In this document: positions 1 through 6,483 of the stretch, one piece after another | Layout: every line of letters starts with the position of its first letter | Numbering within the stretch: the stretch's first letter is position 1 | DNA from: SLQH01 sp964612995 | GTDB taxonomy: Bacteria; Planctomycetota; UBA11346 | DNA: 17,608 nt | Direction of reading: 5' to 3' | NCBI GenBank assembly: GCA_964612995.1 | Contig: CAZTGE010000084.1 | Span: 1 to 17,608, forward strand | The notes under the pieces: generated by a model | What the model saw: the letters and a program-made list of their open reading frames with translations, nothing else | What the model was told of the DNA's origin: nothing | Databases searched by the model: none | Made by a program: the position numbers and the translations under genes

Positions 1-57
1 GAGCGACGACAGAGGCGCGTGGGGGTACGCGGCGAAGCCGCGAGGGGGCAACGCCGC
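1..57 (-). repeat. Dispersed hairpin repeat, copy 1 (partial, window edge)
   Basis: Read on the minus strand, this stretch begins a few bases after the stop of the lectin-like lipoprotein gene. It carries the sequence GCCCCCTCGCGG followed by a perfect hairpin, CGCGGC then loop TTC then GCCGCG, and then the CCCCCACGCGCCTC segment also present in the copies at 9801 and 17333. The left arm of the usual GAGGGGGC/GCCCCCTC module is missing. The element probably continues beyond the window edge. It is the only copy on this strand, and it follows the only lipoprotein gene on this strand, so it keeps the gene-then-repeat order seen at other copies. Confidence 0.7.
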
Positions 58-65
58 AAAAAACC

Positions 66-671
66 TCACGGCTCGCCGGCCGGGTCGGCCTCCCACTCGC
101 AGATGAAACCGGTGGGCATCCAGAAGTCGTCACCCGCGGCGTCGACATCGACCCAGTCACCGCCGTCGTAAGTCGCAAGGTAGTTCTCGCTGCCACCGTA
201 ATTGTTGGGCTGGCCGTCGAACCACGAGGTGTAGTCCCAGCTCTCGCCAGTGATCCAGACCCAGGACCCCTCCTCGTCCTCGTCGGTCGCGCCCAGGTAG
301 AGATACCGCCCGTCGGCCAGCTCGGTGATGAAGGCCTGTTCCTCGGCCGAGGTGACCACCGCCAGATGGCCGCCCATCTCCTCGCAACGCTGTTTGCAGG
401 CCTGCCAGCTGAGGTCTTCGTCGAAGGCCGCGTACCAGTTGCCCGCGAAACGACGCACTTCGGCATCCTCGGGGATCTCCGGCGGGCGGGGCAGCTCAAC
501 CGCCCCCCCATCGGCTTCGGCTGGGGCGGTCTCTCCGGCCGGCGTCGCGCTGGGGGGCGCGGCTGGCTGGTCGGGCGCCCCGGCGGCGGAGCCTGCGGCC
601 GGGCGTGGCGGTTGTTGGCTGCCGCATCCGGTGATGATCAGGAGCGACAGGAGCGATGATCGTTTGAGCAT
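66..671 (-). CDS. Lipoprotein with C-type-lectin-like domain
   Basis: The 201-residue product begins with a short lipoprotein signal peptide. The lipobox is Ile-Thr-Gly-Cys, so Cys16 would be the lipidated residue. A linker rich in Pro, Ala and Gly (about residues 19-65) leads to a C-type-lectin-like fold at about 74-195. Visible landmarks are the WQACKQRCEEMGGHLA helix region, the YLYLGATD and WVWITGE strands, a QPNN loop at 154-157 where classical lectins carry EPN or QPD, and a final FICEW. Cys96 and Cys191 can form the conserved long disulfide. The second conserved pair is not complete, and Cys92 is extra. The ATG at 671 is chosen over longer forms because it has a GGGGAGA ribosome site about six bases upstream and because the signal peptide starts there. 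Nothing shows whether the fold binds sugar; many bacterial members bind protein or have unknown ligands. It diverges from the propeller gene at 913. Confidence 0.85.
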   Translation of the reverse strand: MLKRSSLLSLLIITGCGSQQPPRPAAGSAAGAPDQPAAPPSATPAGETAPAEADGGAVELPRPPEIPEDAEVRRFAGNWYAAFDEDLSWQACKQRCEEMGGHLAVVTSAEEQAFITELADGRYLYLGATDEDEEGSWVWITGESWDYTSWFDGQPNNYGGSENYLATYDGGDWVDVDAAGDDFWMPTGFICEWEADPAGEP

Positions 672-710
672 GGTTTCTCCCCGGCAAACGCCGGTTTCTT
701 TGATTTGTCC

Positions 711-812
711 TTCAGAAGGGCACTGCCCCCTCGCGGCTTCTGTCGGCCAGTCGCCCGGCCAGGCCCGGCCCGGCCAGGCCGGGCTCCGGACGAACGCTTT
801 TGGCTTTTGAGA
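711..812 (+). repeat. Dispersed hairpin repeat, copy 2 (degenerate)
   Basis: This copy lies between the divergent lipoprotein and propeller genes. The first module is degenerate: GGGC, loop ACT, GCCC at 718-728, followed by the usual CCCTCGCG. A CTGTCGGCCAGTCGCCC segment leads into an enlarged version of the late module, with arms GCCCGGCC (753-760) and GGCCGGGC (777-784). It ends with CTCCGGACG and GCTTTTGGCTTTTGAGAG, matching the tail of the copy at 9801-9912. It occupies about 40 percent of the shared upstream region, so promoters of both genes must lie around or within it. Confidence 0.75.
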
Positions 813-900
813 GGTGCGTCTTCTTTGACATGTTACGCTCCAGATGCCTTTTCCGTTTGCCAGCGTCTTGCCGGACGGTCCCATTCCATTGTCTGCCGAC

Positions 901-905
901 AGGAG
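901..905 (+). promoter_or_regulatory. Ribosome binding site fixing the start of the propeller gene
   Basis: AGGAG lies seven bases before the ATG at 913. The reading frame is open further upstream (to 844), but no comparable site precedes the earlier starts, so 913 is the preferred start. Confidence 0.7.
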
Positions 906-912
906 CCCGCTC

Positions 913-1914
913 ATGCCCTGCACCATGTACCCTGCCCCTCCATCGCCCCGTCGCGGCGGTGTCGCGATGGCCACCGTGGTCACCATCCTGATCGCTGCGA
1001 TCATCGGCTACCTCGTCTACCGTGGCTCCTTCTACCGTGATTTCGACAAGCCCTATTCGACCCAGAATATTGAACAGATCGATCCGGCGCTGATCCAGTA
1101 CACCCAGACCGCCGCCTTCCCAACCGGGATGGAGCGACCGATGGGCATGGCCCTGGGCGAAGACGGCCTGATCCATGTCGCCGGCGACCGCTCGATCCGC
1201 AGCCTGAACAGCGAGGGCGCGACCGTCGCCAGCATCGAACTCGCGGGCGATCCTACCGCTCTGGCGCGCGATGGCGACGCGCTGCTGGTCGGCCTCGGCG
1301 CGCGAGTCGTGCGTGTCGATCCCGCCAGCGGCACCTCCACCGATGTGATCACGCTGCCGGGCGAGGCCTTCGTCGGCAGCATCGCGATGGTCGGGGGGCG
1401 GATGTATCTCGCCGATGCCAAGAACCGCGTGGTGCTGCAGGTCGCAGACGGCGCCGTGACCGGCAATGTGCCCAAGGGCGACAGCGGCGAGCACTTCGTT
1501 CTGCCAGAACGGCAATTCCCCATCGCCGCCGGACCGGGGGCCACGCTGTATGTGGTCAACCCGGGCAAACGACGGATCGAGGCCTACACCCCCGACGGCC
1601 AGCTCGCGAATCTGATCGGCAAACAAGCCGACAACATCCATGGCTTCTGCGGTTGCCACAACCCGGTCGCCCTCGCCGTGGATGGCGAAACCATCCTCAC
1701 CGGCGAGAAGGGCTTCAGCCGGGTCAAGTTCATCGACCTGCGTGGCGAGCTGATCAACGTGGTGGCCGGCCCCGACCTGCTGCGCAAGCGTGACGCGGTA
1801 CGCGCGGTGGCGACCGACGGCGAACGGGTGTACGTGCTCGACAGCAACACGCACGCGGTGCGGGTGTTTGCGCGCAAGCAGACCGCATCCGGCGAGCAGG
1901 CGCAGGAGCTCTGA
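913..1914 (+). CDS. Membrane-anchored NHL-type beta-propeller protein
   Basis: The 333-residue protein has a short basic N-terminus, one membrane segment at about residues 17-36 (VAMATVVTILIAAIIGYLVY), and then an extracytoplasmic domain built of repeated 40-50-residue strands. Repeat phrases include MGMALGEDGLIHVAG, PTALARDGDALLVGLG, GSIAMVGGRMYLADAKNR, ALAVDGETILTGE and AVATDGERVYVLDSNTHAVRV. These are typical of NHL or six-bladed propellers. One loop holds FCGCHNP, with Cys246, Cys248 and His249; this is CxCH, not the CXXCH of c-type heme. NHL propellers usually serve as protein-binding or lyase scaffolds; no catalytic function can be assigned here. The gene is divergent from the lipoprotein and convergent with bacteriohemerythrin. 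The 125-nt gap to the latter holds no clear terminator. Confidence 0.8.
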   Translation: MPCTMYPAPPSPRRGGVAMATVVTILIAAIIGYLVYRGSFYRDFDKPYSTQNIEQIDPALIQYTQTAAFPTGMERPMGMALGEDGLIHVAGDRSIRSLNSEGATVASIELAGDPTALARDGDALLVGLGARVVRVDPASGTSTDVITLPGEAFVGSIAMVGGRMYLADAKNRVVLQVADGAVTGNVPKGDSGEHFVLPERQFPIAAGPGATLYVVNPGKRRIEAYTPDGQLANLIGKQADNIHGFCGCHNPVALAVDGETILTGEKGFSRVKFIDLRGELINVVAGPDLLRKRDAVRAVATDGERVYVLDSNTHAVRVFARKQTASGEQAQEL

Positions 1915-2039
1915 ACGCAGCCCGGCTGCAGCGGCGCGGCGTAGGGCACGCAGCTCACCCCGCGCCCGTGAGCTTCCGACGCGCGCAGGGGCAGGCATCC
2001 AGCCGCACAGCAAGCACTGCCCGGCGAGGCCGACCCGGC

Positions 2040-2471
2040 TCAATCGGTGCAGCCGGTCGCCTTCAGATGGCCCGCGAGATCATGATCCAGATCCTGGATG
2101 TGCTCGACCAGCCAGTCGCGCAGTTCCATCGCCAGGTCATCGGACAGGATCAGCTTGCTCTGGGAGCGGTCGAGTTTACGCCGCTGTTCGTAATCGACCA
2201 CCATCTCCATGAAGGCATCGTGTTGCGCCAGATGCTCCTCGATCCCGGGGAAGGCCGAAGCCTCCATGCAGTGTTCCTCGTGGCCGAAGTGGGTCTTGCC
2301 GTATTCGTCGATGAAGGCGAGGATCTCGTCGATCACCGCCCCCTGATCGTTGTTCGCGATCGCCGTCTCCAGCCGGGCCAGCGCGCCCAAGAGCTCTTGG
2401 TGATCCTGGTCCTGCCACTCGATGCCGGTGGCGATGTCGGGGGTCCAGCCCGGCGGCGAGGCCGCGTCCAT
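2040..2471 (-). CDS. Bacteriohemerythrin
   Basis: The 143-residue product is a single-domain hemerythrin of normal length. All seven di-iron ligands can be seen: His24 in the WQDQDHQEL stretch, His61 and Glu65 in THFGHEEHCM, His80 and His84 in EEHLAQHDAF, and His124 and Asp129 in WLVEHIQDLD. The protein should bind oxygen reversibly at a non-heme di-iron site in the cytoplasm. Known roles in the family are oxygen delivery or storage and oxygen sensing, and this short form lacks any sensor or output domain. AGGAG about eight bases before the ATG supports the start. It lies 76 bases after mutM on the same strand and may be cotranscribed with mutM and the thioredoxin-like gene. Confidence 0.93.
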   Translation of the reverse strand: MDAASPPGWTPDIATGIEWQDQDHQELLGALARLETAIANNDQGAVIDEILAFIDEYGKTHFGHEEHCMEASAFPGIEEHLAQHDAFMEMVVDYEQRRKLDRSQSKLILSDDLAMELRDWLVEHIQDLDHDLAGHLKATGCTD

Positions 2472-2547
2472 ATGCCGTCTCCTGATGGCGCCTTGACCGC
2501 GAGCGCCCAGCGCATCGGACCCGCACGCCGCCTCTGCGACGCAGCGA

Positions 2548-3366
2548 TCAGTCCTGGCAACCCGGACAGCTGTAGGTGGAACGCCCTCCCTGGGTCGCGC
2601 GCACTATCCTAGCTCCACAGCGGGAGCAGCAAGCGCCTTCACGTTTGTAGACCCGTAGCGCGCGCGCAAACCGGCCGATCGAACCGTCGAGTGCGTGATG
2701 ATCGACCAGTGTGGTCCCGCCGCAGCGGATCGCCTCCCGCAACACGCTCCGGGTGGCGCGGACGATGCGGCGGCAGGCGGCACGATCGCAGGCCGCACCA
2801 GCGCGCCAGGGGCCGACCCGCGCCCGGTGGAGGATCTCCACCACGTAGATGTTGCCCAGCCCGGCGACCACCGCCTGGTCGAGCAGCAGCTCCTTCACCG
2901 CGCGCCGGCGACCTGCCAACGCCGCGACCAGATGGTCGACGGTGAATGCCGGACCGAGCGGCTCGGGACCGAGCCGCTCGAGGAAGTCCGCCGCCGGTCC
3001 GCCGGGAAACAACGGCAGGAACATGCCGAAGCGACGCGGGTCTTCATAGCGGCAGGCGGTGGCGCCAGTCACCAGCTCGACATGTTCGTGCCGAGAGCGT
3101 TCGGCGGTACGCGGACAGACCCGGAACGAGCCGCTCATACCCAGGTGGATCAATGCACGATGCTCGGCCCCGGCTGCGAGAATGATCGCCTTGCCCCGCC
3201 GCTCGACCCCGCGCACCCGCCGCCCGACGAGCATCGTCCGCAACGCCGCGCGGTCGAGACGGTGGCGCAGGGCGGGGGCGTGCACCAGCACCTCGTCGAT
3301 ACGGCGTCCGCCCAACGCACCCTCCAGGCCCCGGGCCACGGTCTCGACTTCAGGCAGTTCCGGCAT
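2548..3366 (-). CDS. mutM: Formamidopyrimidine-DNA glycosylase (Fpg/MutM)
   Basis: This 272-residue protein removes oxidised purines such as 8-oxoguanine and cleaves the resulting abasic site. It has the diagnostic MPELPEVET start, in which Pro2 becomes the catalytic N-terminal amine after Met removal and Glu3 assists. It also has the conserved Lys in ERRGKAI (residue 59), the LGMSG loop, the YEDPRRFG motif and VAGLGNIYVVEIL. A C-terminal zinc finger uses Cys247, Cys250, Cys267 and Cys270, ending RSTYSCPGCQD. Length and all catalytic landmarks are normal, so it should be active. It lies 68 bases downstream of the thioredoxin-like gene and upstream of bacteriohemerythrin, all on the minus strand. 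Confidence 0.97.
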   Translation of the reverse strand: MPELPEVETVARGLEGALGGRRIDEVLVHAPALRHRLDRAALRTMLVGRRVRGVERRGKAIILAAGAEHRALIHLGMSGSFRVCPRTAERSRHEHVELVTGATACRYEDPRRFGMFLPLFPGGPAADFLERLGPEPLGPAFTVDHLVAALAGRRRAVKELLLDQAVVAGLGNIYVVEILHRARVGPWRAGAACDRAACRRIVRATRSVLREAIRCGGTTLVDHHALDGSIGRFARALRVYKREGACCSRCGARIVRATQGGRSTYSCPGCQD

Positions 3367-3434
3367 CGCATTCCTGTTCGTCCGCGTCCGCTGTCGATAC
3401 TACGCGCCGGCGGGCCCGGACGAGGCCCGAACGC

Positions 3435-3830
3435 TCATGATTGTGCCGGCAGGGCACAGGCGAGACTGCGGGCGAGGAAACAGCGGAGCTCGGCCACCCC
3501 ACGCAGACCGACCTGCCGCGCCACCTCGCGACCGTGGACACAGACCACCAAGGTCGGCACCGCCGCCACCCGCCACCGGCGTGCGGCGAGCGGGTCCGCC
3601 GCGACATCGATGCAGCGCAGACCCGCACCCGCTCCAGGCCGCAGCCCGAGTCCGGCGAGGCAGCGTGTCTGCACCTTGCAGGCGCGGCACCAGCGGGTCA
3701 CGAAGGCGATGACGGTCACATCGCCCGTCGAGAGCGATCGCGCCAGGCCGATGTCCGCGATCCGCTCGCGTACTGACGCCAACGGTGCCGACGCGCCGGG
3801 CGCAGGAGCAAGCTGGGAAGGGCGATCCAT
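3435..3830 (-). CDS. Thioredoxin-fold protein with WCRAC active site
   Basis: The 131-residue protein has a thioredoxin domain from about residue 20. The redox motif is Trp47-Cys48-Arg49-Ala50-Cys51 in VIAFVTRWCRACKVQ. The cis-proline is Pro92 in AAVPTLVV, followed by VHGREVARQVG. The dipeptide between the cysteines (Arg-Ala) differs from the Gly-Pro of standard thioredoxin, so redox potential and partners may differ. Extra cysteines occur at residues 57 and 73 and near the C-terminus. There is no signal peptide, so it is probably cytoplasmic. The ATG at 3830 has an AGGAT-like site upstream. It seems to lead a minus-strand group with mutM and bacteriohemerythrin, and would be transcribed from the 3831-4241 region. 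Confidence 0.82.
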   Translation of the reverse strand: MDRPSQLAPAPGASAPLASVRERIADIGLARSLSTGDVTVIAFVTRWCRACKVQTRCLAGLGLRPGAGAGLRCIDVAADPLAARRWRVAAVPTLVVCVHGREVARQVGLRGVAELRCFLARSLACALPAQS

Positions 3831-4003
3831 AGGGCGATCCTGATGGCCGGGTGCTCAGCGCTCGCGCCTCGGGCCGATGCGCTGGCTACGAGCCGGCACT
3901 TTGGCGCGTTTGCGTTCGCTTGCCGCCTGGCAGTCAGGCCAACCAGCGCCAAACCCCCGCTCGCATGTCGCGTATCTCGCAATTCAGGCAATGCGGTGAC
4001 CCC

Positions 4004-4019
4004 GTCAACCCTGGTTGTC
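4004..4019. promoter_or_regulatory. Imperfect GTCAACC palindrome, possible operator half of a pair
   Basis: The 16 bases read GTCAACCCTGGTTGTC: CAACC and GGTTG are perfectly inverted around CT, with one mismatch further out. A third GTCAACC half-site follows at once (4020-4026). It lies in the 411-base region between the divergent thioredoxin-like gene and the ECF sigma gene, where no gene is seen. No known regulator consensus is recognised. Confidence 0.4.
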
Positions 4020-4083
4020 GTCAACCCGGCGCGACAGTCGCAAGTCGCTGTGTGCAAACAGCTTGTCACATGACGGCGCCAGA

Positions 4084-4101
4084 CGTCAACCTGGGTTGAC
4101 G
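4084..4101. promoter_or_regulatory. Perfect 18-base palindrome, candidate operator upstream of ECF sigma
   Basis: Arms CGTCAACC (4084-4091) and GGTTGACG (4094-4101) are perfectly inverted around TG. The half-site matches those at 4004 and 4020. It sits about 140 bases before the ECF sigma start and about 250 bases before the thioredoxin-like start, so it could serve either divergent promoter. The arms contain TTGAC, which resembles a sigma-70 -35 element on both strands, but I could not pair it with a convincing -10 box. Confidence 0.5.
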
Positions 4102-4241
4102 GCCTCGGGCCGTGGCGCGAACGACGCAGCCAGCTCTAAATCATTGTGTTCACGATGGTTAAGCCGGGATCAACGATTGGTACGCTCGACGCAAGGTCCT
4201 GATACCCCCCTCTCTTCTCCGGAACCGGAAAGGACCGCACC

Positions 4242-4829
4242 ATGCCTCCCTACGCCATCTCCGAGCCCCATGCCGTTCCCGCTCCTGCCACCGCCGAAGG
4301 CGCGATGCTCGACCGCTATCGCAACGGCGACGAAGCCGCATTCGAAGAACTGCACCGCGCCTATTACGATGACGCCTACTGGGCCGCCCGTCGCCTGCTC
4401 AACGACGACCAGACCGCGCGCGATATCGTACAGGAGGCCTTCATCCGCCTCATGCGCAGCATGAACAGCTATGATCCGCACAAGCCTTTCCGGGCCTGGT
4501 TCCTGCGCATCGTCCACAACCTCGCCATCGACCACATGCGCCGGCGTCGCCACGAGGTGGTCAGCAGCGAGTTCACCCCCTCGGCCACCGTCAACCACGG
4601 CCGTGAGATGGAGGCCGACGAGACCACCAGGCGGGTGCGCCAGGTCCTCGCCGCACTACCGGCCAAATATCGCCGCCTGCTGCAGAAGCGCGAACTCGAC
4701 GGCCAGCGTGCCGACGCCATCGCCCGCGACATCGGCGTCGACTACCAGACCACCCGCTGGCGCATCCATCAGGCACGCAAACTGTTCAAGCGCGAGTGGA
4801 CCCACCGCTTCGGGCCGGCGGTCAACTGA
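4242..4829 (+). CDS. ECF-family RNA polymerase sigma factor
   Basis: The 195-residue protein has the two-domain layout of extracytoplasmic-function sigma-70 factors. Region 2 spans about residues 24-103 (MLDRYRNGDEAAFEELHRAYYDDAYWAARRLL, then DIVQEAFIRLMRS, then FRAWFLRIVHNLAIDHMRRRR). Region 4 spans about 130-187 (VLAALPAKYRRLLQKRELDGQRADAIARDIGVDYQTTRWRIHQARKLFKRE), including the helix-turn-helix. GGAAAGGA lies seven bases before the ATG. No anti-sigma or zinc-binding partner gene is adjacent, so control may be transcriptional (see the palindromes at 4004 and 4084) or by a distant partner. The last codons and stop, GTCAACTGAG, recur at 5042-5051, so its 3' end coincides with the boundary of a tandem repeat. 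Confidence 0.93.
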   Translation: MPPYAISEPHAVPAPATAEGAMLDRYRNGDEAAFEELHRAYYDDAYWAARRLLNDDQTARDIVQEAFIRLMRSMNSYDPHKPFRAWFLRIVHNLAIDHMRRRRHEVVSSEFTPSATVNHGREMEADETTRRVRQVLAALPAKYRRLLQKRELDGQRADAIARDIGVDYQTTRWRIHQARKLFKREWTHRFGPAVN

Positions 4830-5041
4830 GGGGGCTCCTATCAGAGGGGGCGCTGCCCCCTCGCGCTCTCACGCGCACACCCCCTCGCGCCTCTGTCGTC
4901 ACTCGCCAGCTGCGCTGGCGTTTTCGGCGGCCCTGCGGGCCATTTTCGCCGAAAACCGTTCCTCTGTCGGCCGGTCGCCCAACCAAGCCTGGCTGGGCTC
5001 CGGACGCTGCGGATGTACAGTTCTGGCGCTGTGAAGGACCC
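4821..5041 (+). repeat. Dispersed hairpin repeat, copy 3 (fullest copy; first of a tandem pair)
   Basis: This is the fullest copy and defines the modules. M1: arms GAGGGGGC (4844-4851) and GCCCCCTC (4855-4862), loop GCT. M2: CGCCAGC (4904-4910) and GCTGGCG (4914-4920), loop TGC. M3: outer arms TTTTCGGCG (4921-4929) and CGCCGAAAA (4947-4955), enclosing an inner stem GGCCC/GGGCC with loop TGC and a one-sided CATTTT bulge. M4: CCCAACCA and TGGCTGGG around 4978-4997, here imperfect. It ends CTCCGGACGCTGCGG and GGACCC. Its first ten bases are the final codons and stop of the sigma gene. With the next copy it fills the whole 373-base space before the kinase gene; no gene is seen there. Confidence 0.85.
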
Positions 5042-5167
5042 GTCAACTGAGAGGATCCTATCAGAGGGGGCGCTGCCCCCTCGCGCCTTCGGCGCACCCC
5101 AGCTTCCTCGCTGCCGCTCGTCGCGCTCTGCCGGCCTCGGCCCTGGGCCGGTGCCGCGGCCGGGCGT
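5042..5167 (+). repeat. Dispersed hairpin repeat, copy 4 (tandem to copy 3)
   Basis: GTCAACTGAG at 5042-5051 repeats 4821-4830, and the next 30 bases match copy 3 closely (offset 220-221), so the two are a tandem pair. M1 is perfect at 5064-5082. It then diverges from copy 3: a hairpin GCGCC, loop TTC, GGCGC, followed by about 45 bases (ACCCCAGCTTCCTCGC onward) nearly identical to copy 8 at 17364-17404. A further inverted pair CCGGCC and GGCCGG closes it. The copy lies 36-160 bases upstream of the PAS kinase, so the kinase promoter is inside it, or the operon is read through from the sigma gene. Confidence 0.8.
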
Positions 5168-5202
5168 GGACCACCGCGCGGAGAGCCATAGCCTGACGCG
5201 CC

Positions 5203-6483
5203 ATGGATCCGACCGCAAAGGCCCGATTGCGCGCCTGTTGTCCCGACGAGGCGACCTACCGCGAGGTGATCACCCTGTTCGCTGCGACCTATCGCGGTTG
5301 CGGCGAGTGCCGCCAGCGCTTCCGTCTGCTCTTCGACCACGCGCCGATCGGCATCACCCTCTCCGACAACCGCCACGCCATCCTCGCGGCCAATCGTTCG
5401 CTCTGCACCCTCACCGGCTACACCCGCGAGCAGCTCGAGTCCGAGACGATGCCACTGCTCGACCACCCCGAGGACCGCGCGGTCACGCGTGAGATCCTCG
5501 ACGGGCTGTGGAACGACCCGCGCGGCCCCCTGCGCGTGAGCAAGCGCTACCGCTGCCACGACGGCAGCACGCTGTGGGGCAACACCACCTACACCCCGGT
5601 CATCGACGACGAGGGCCTGCCGCTGCTGATGATCGCGATGGTCGAAGACGAGACCCCGCTGCGCGATGCCGAAGCCCAGGCCGAGGCGCAGAAGCAGGCT
5701 CTGGCCCAGGCCGAGAAGATGGCCGCGCTCGGCACCCTGGTCTCGGGCGTGGCCCATGAGATCAACAACCCGAACAACGTGGTCGCGATGAACCTCTCGC
5801 GGCTGGGTCAGGCCTGGCGTGACATCCTGCCGATCCTCGACGAGTACTGCGAGGAGAACGGCGACTTCCTCCTCGGCGGCATCGAGTACTCGCAGATGCG
5901 CGAGGCCCTGCCCGGCATGGTCGACGACATCGCCAGCGCCTCGGGGCGCATCGGAACCATCGTCCGCGACCTGCTGGCCTACGGCCGACCGGCCAGCACC
6001 GACCATGTCGCTGGGGTCGATCTCAACGCGGTCGCCCGCCGTGCCGCAGACCAGATCCGCCGCTCGATCGATCAGATGGCCTGTGGTTTCACCCTCGCGT
6101 TGACCGAGCCCCTGCCTCCGGTACACGGCAGCCCGCGGCGGCTCGAACAAGTGGTCGTCAACCTGCTGCGCAACGCCTGCCAGGCCTGCGTCACCTGTCG
6201 CGGCTGCATCCGGCTCGAGACCGATCACGACCCGGCAGCGGGAACGGTCTGCCTGCGCGTGCGCGATCGCGGCAGCGGCATGAGCCAGGAGGTGCTCGCC
6301 CGGATCACCGAGCCGTTCTACACCACCAAGCAGGGCGAAGGCACCGGCCTCGGCCTGTGGGTCAGCACGACTATCGTCGAGGAGCACGGCGGTCGGCTCG
6401 AGATCGCCTCGCGCCACGAGGAAGGGACCACGGCGACGATCATCCTGCCGACGGCGATCGCTGGAGACGCCGATGGGCGCTGA
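5203..6483 (+). CDS. PAS-domain sensor histidine kinase with Cys-rich N-terminus
   Basis: The 426-residue soluble kinase begins with about 40 residues holding Cys12, Cys13, Cys33 and Cys36 (RACC and GCGEC). One PAS domain follows at about 40-155 (FRLLFDHAPIGITLSDN to VIDDEGLPLLMIAMVEDE), then a short coiled coil (residues about 155-172). The phosphoacceptor is His185 in GVAHEINNPNN. The ATPase domain shows the N box NLLRNACQA, the G1 motif DRGSGM, PFYTTK and the G2 motif GEGTGLGL. No membrane segment is seen, so it senses a cytoplasmic signal, and the four N-terminal cysteines could bind metal or an Fe-S cluster. A TGA in frame nine bases upstream makes 5203 the first ATG, although its ribosome site is poor. 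It overlaps the response regulator gene, its likely partner, by 11 bases. Confidence 0.92.
   Translation: MDPTAKARLRACCPDEATYREVITLFAATYRGCGECRQRFRLLFDHAPIGITLSDNRHAILAANRSLCTLTGYTREQLESETMPLLDHPEDRAVTREILDGLWNDPRGPLRVSKRYRCHDGSTLWGNTTYTPVIDDEGLPLLMIAMVEDETPLRDAEAQAEAQKQALAQAEKMAALGTLVSGVAHEINNPNNVVAMNLSRLGQAWRDILPILDEYCEENGDFLLGGIEYSQMREALPGMVDDIASASGRIGTIVRDLLAYGRPASTDHVAGVDLNAVARRAADQIRRSIDQMACGFTLALTEPLPPVHGSPRRLEQVVVNLLRNACQACVTCRGCIRLETDHDPAAGTVCLRVRDRGSGMSQEVLARITEPFYTTKQGEGTGLGLWVSTTIVEEHGGRLEIASRHEEGTTATIILPTAIAGDADGR

Noticed and set aside
825..830. Perfect TTGACA -35 box upstream of the propeller gene
   Set aside because: No acceptable -10 box lies 16-18 bases downstream (the bases there are CTTTTC-like), so I did not call a promoter.
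1648..1659. Possible heme c site (CGCH) in the propeller protein
   Set aside because: Only one residue separates the cysteines, so it is CxCH and not the CXXCH attachment motif.
712..2043. Long minus-strand reading frame of 443 codons opposite the propeller gene
   Set aside because: It is the complement of the propeller gene, extended by high GC. Its product has low-complexity, Gly/Ala/Arg/Asp-rich composition with no domain, while the plus strand encodes a clear repeat protein with a good ribosome site.
3896..3925. Possible sigma-54 promoter (TTGGCGCG followed by TTGC-like bases)
   Set aside because: The GG and GC elements are not at the required spacing of ten bases.
4796..5050. Short plus-strand frames reading through the repeats (for example products containing LAFSAALRAIFAEN)
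   Set aside because: The same peptide arises at other copies in other contexts because the repeat is read through. The pattern follows the hairpin modules rather than coding sequence, so these are artefacts of the repeat.
4821..5167. CRISPR array or integron attC sites as explanation for the repeats
   Set aside because: There are no regular spacers or identical direct repeats of CRISPR type, no cas gene, no integrase, and no attC core sites. The units vary in length and module order.
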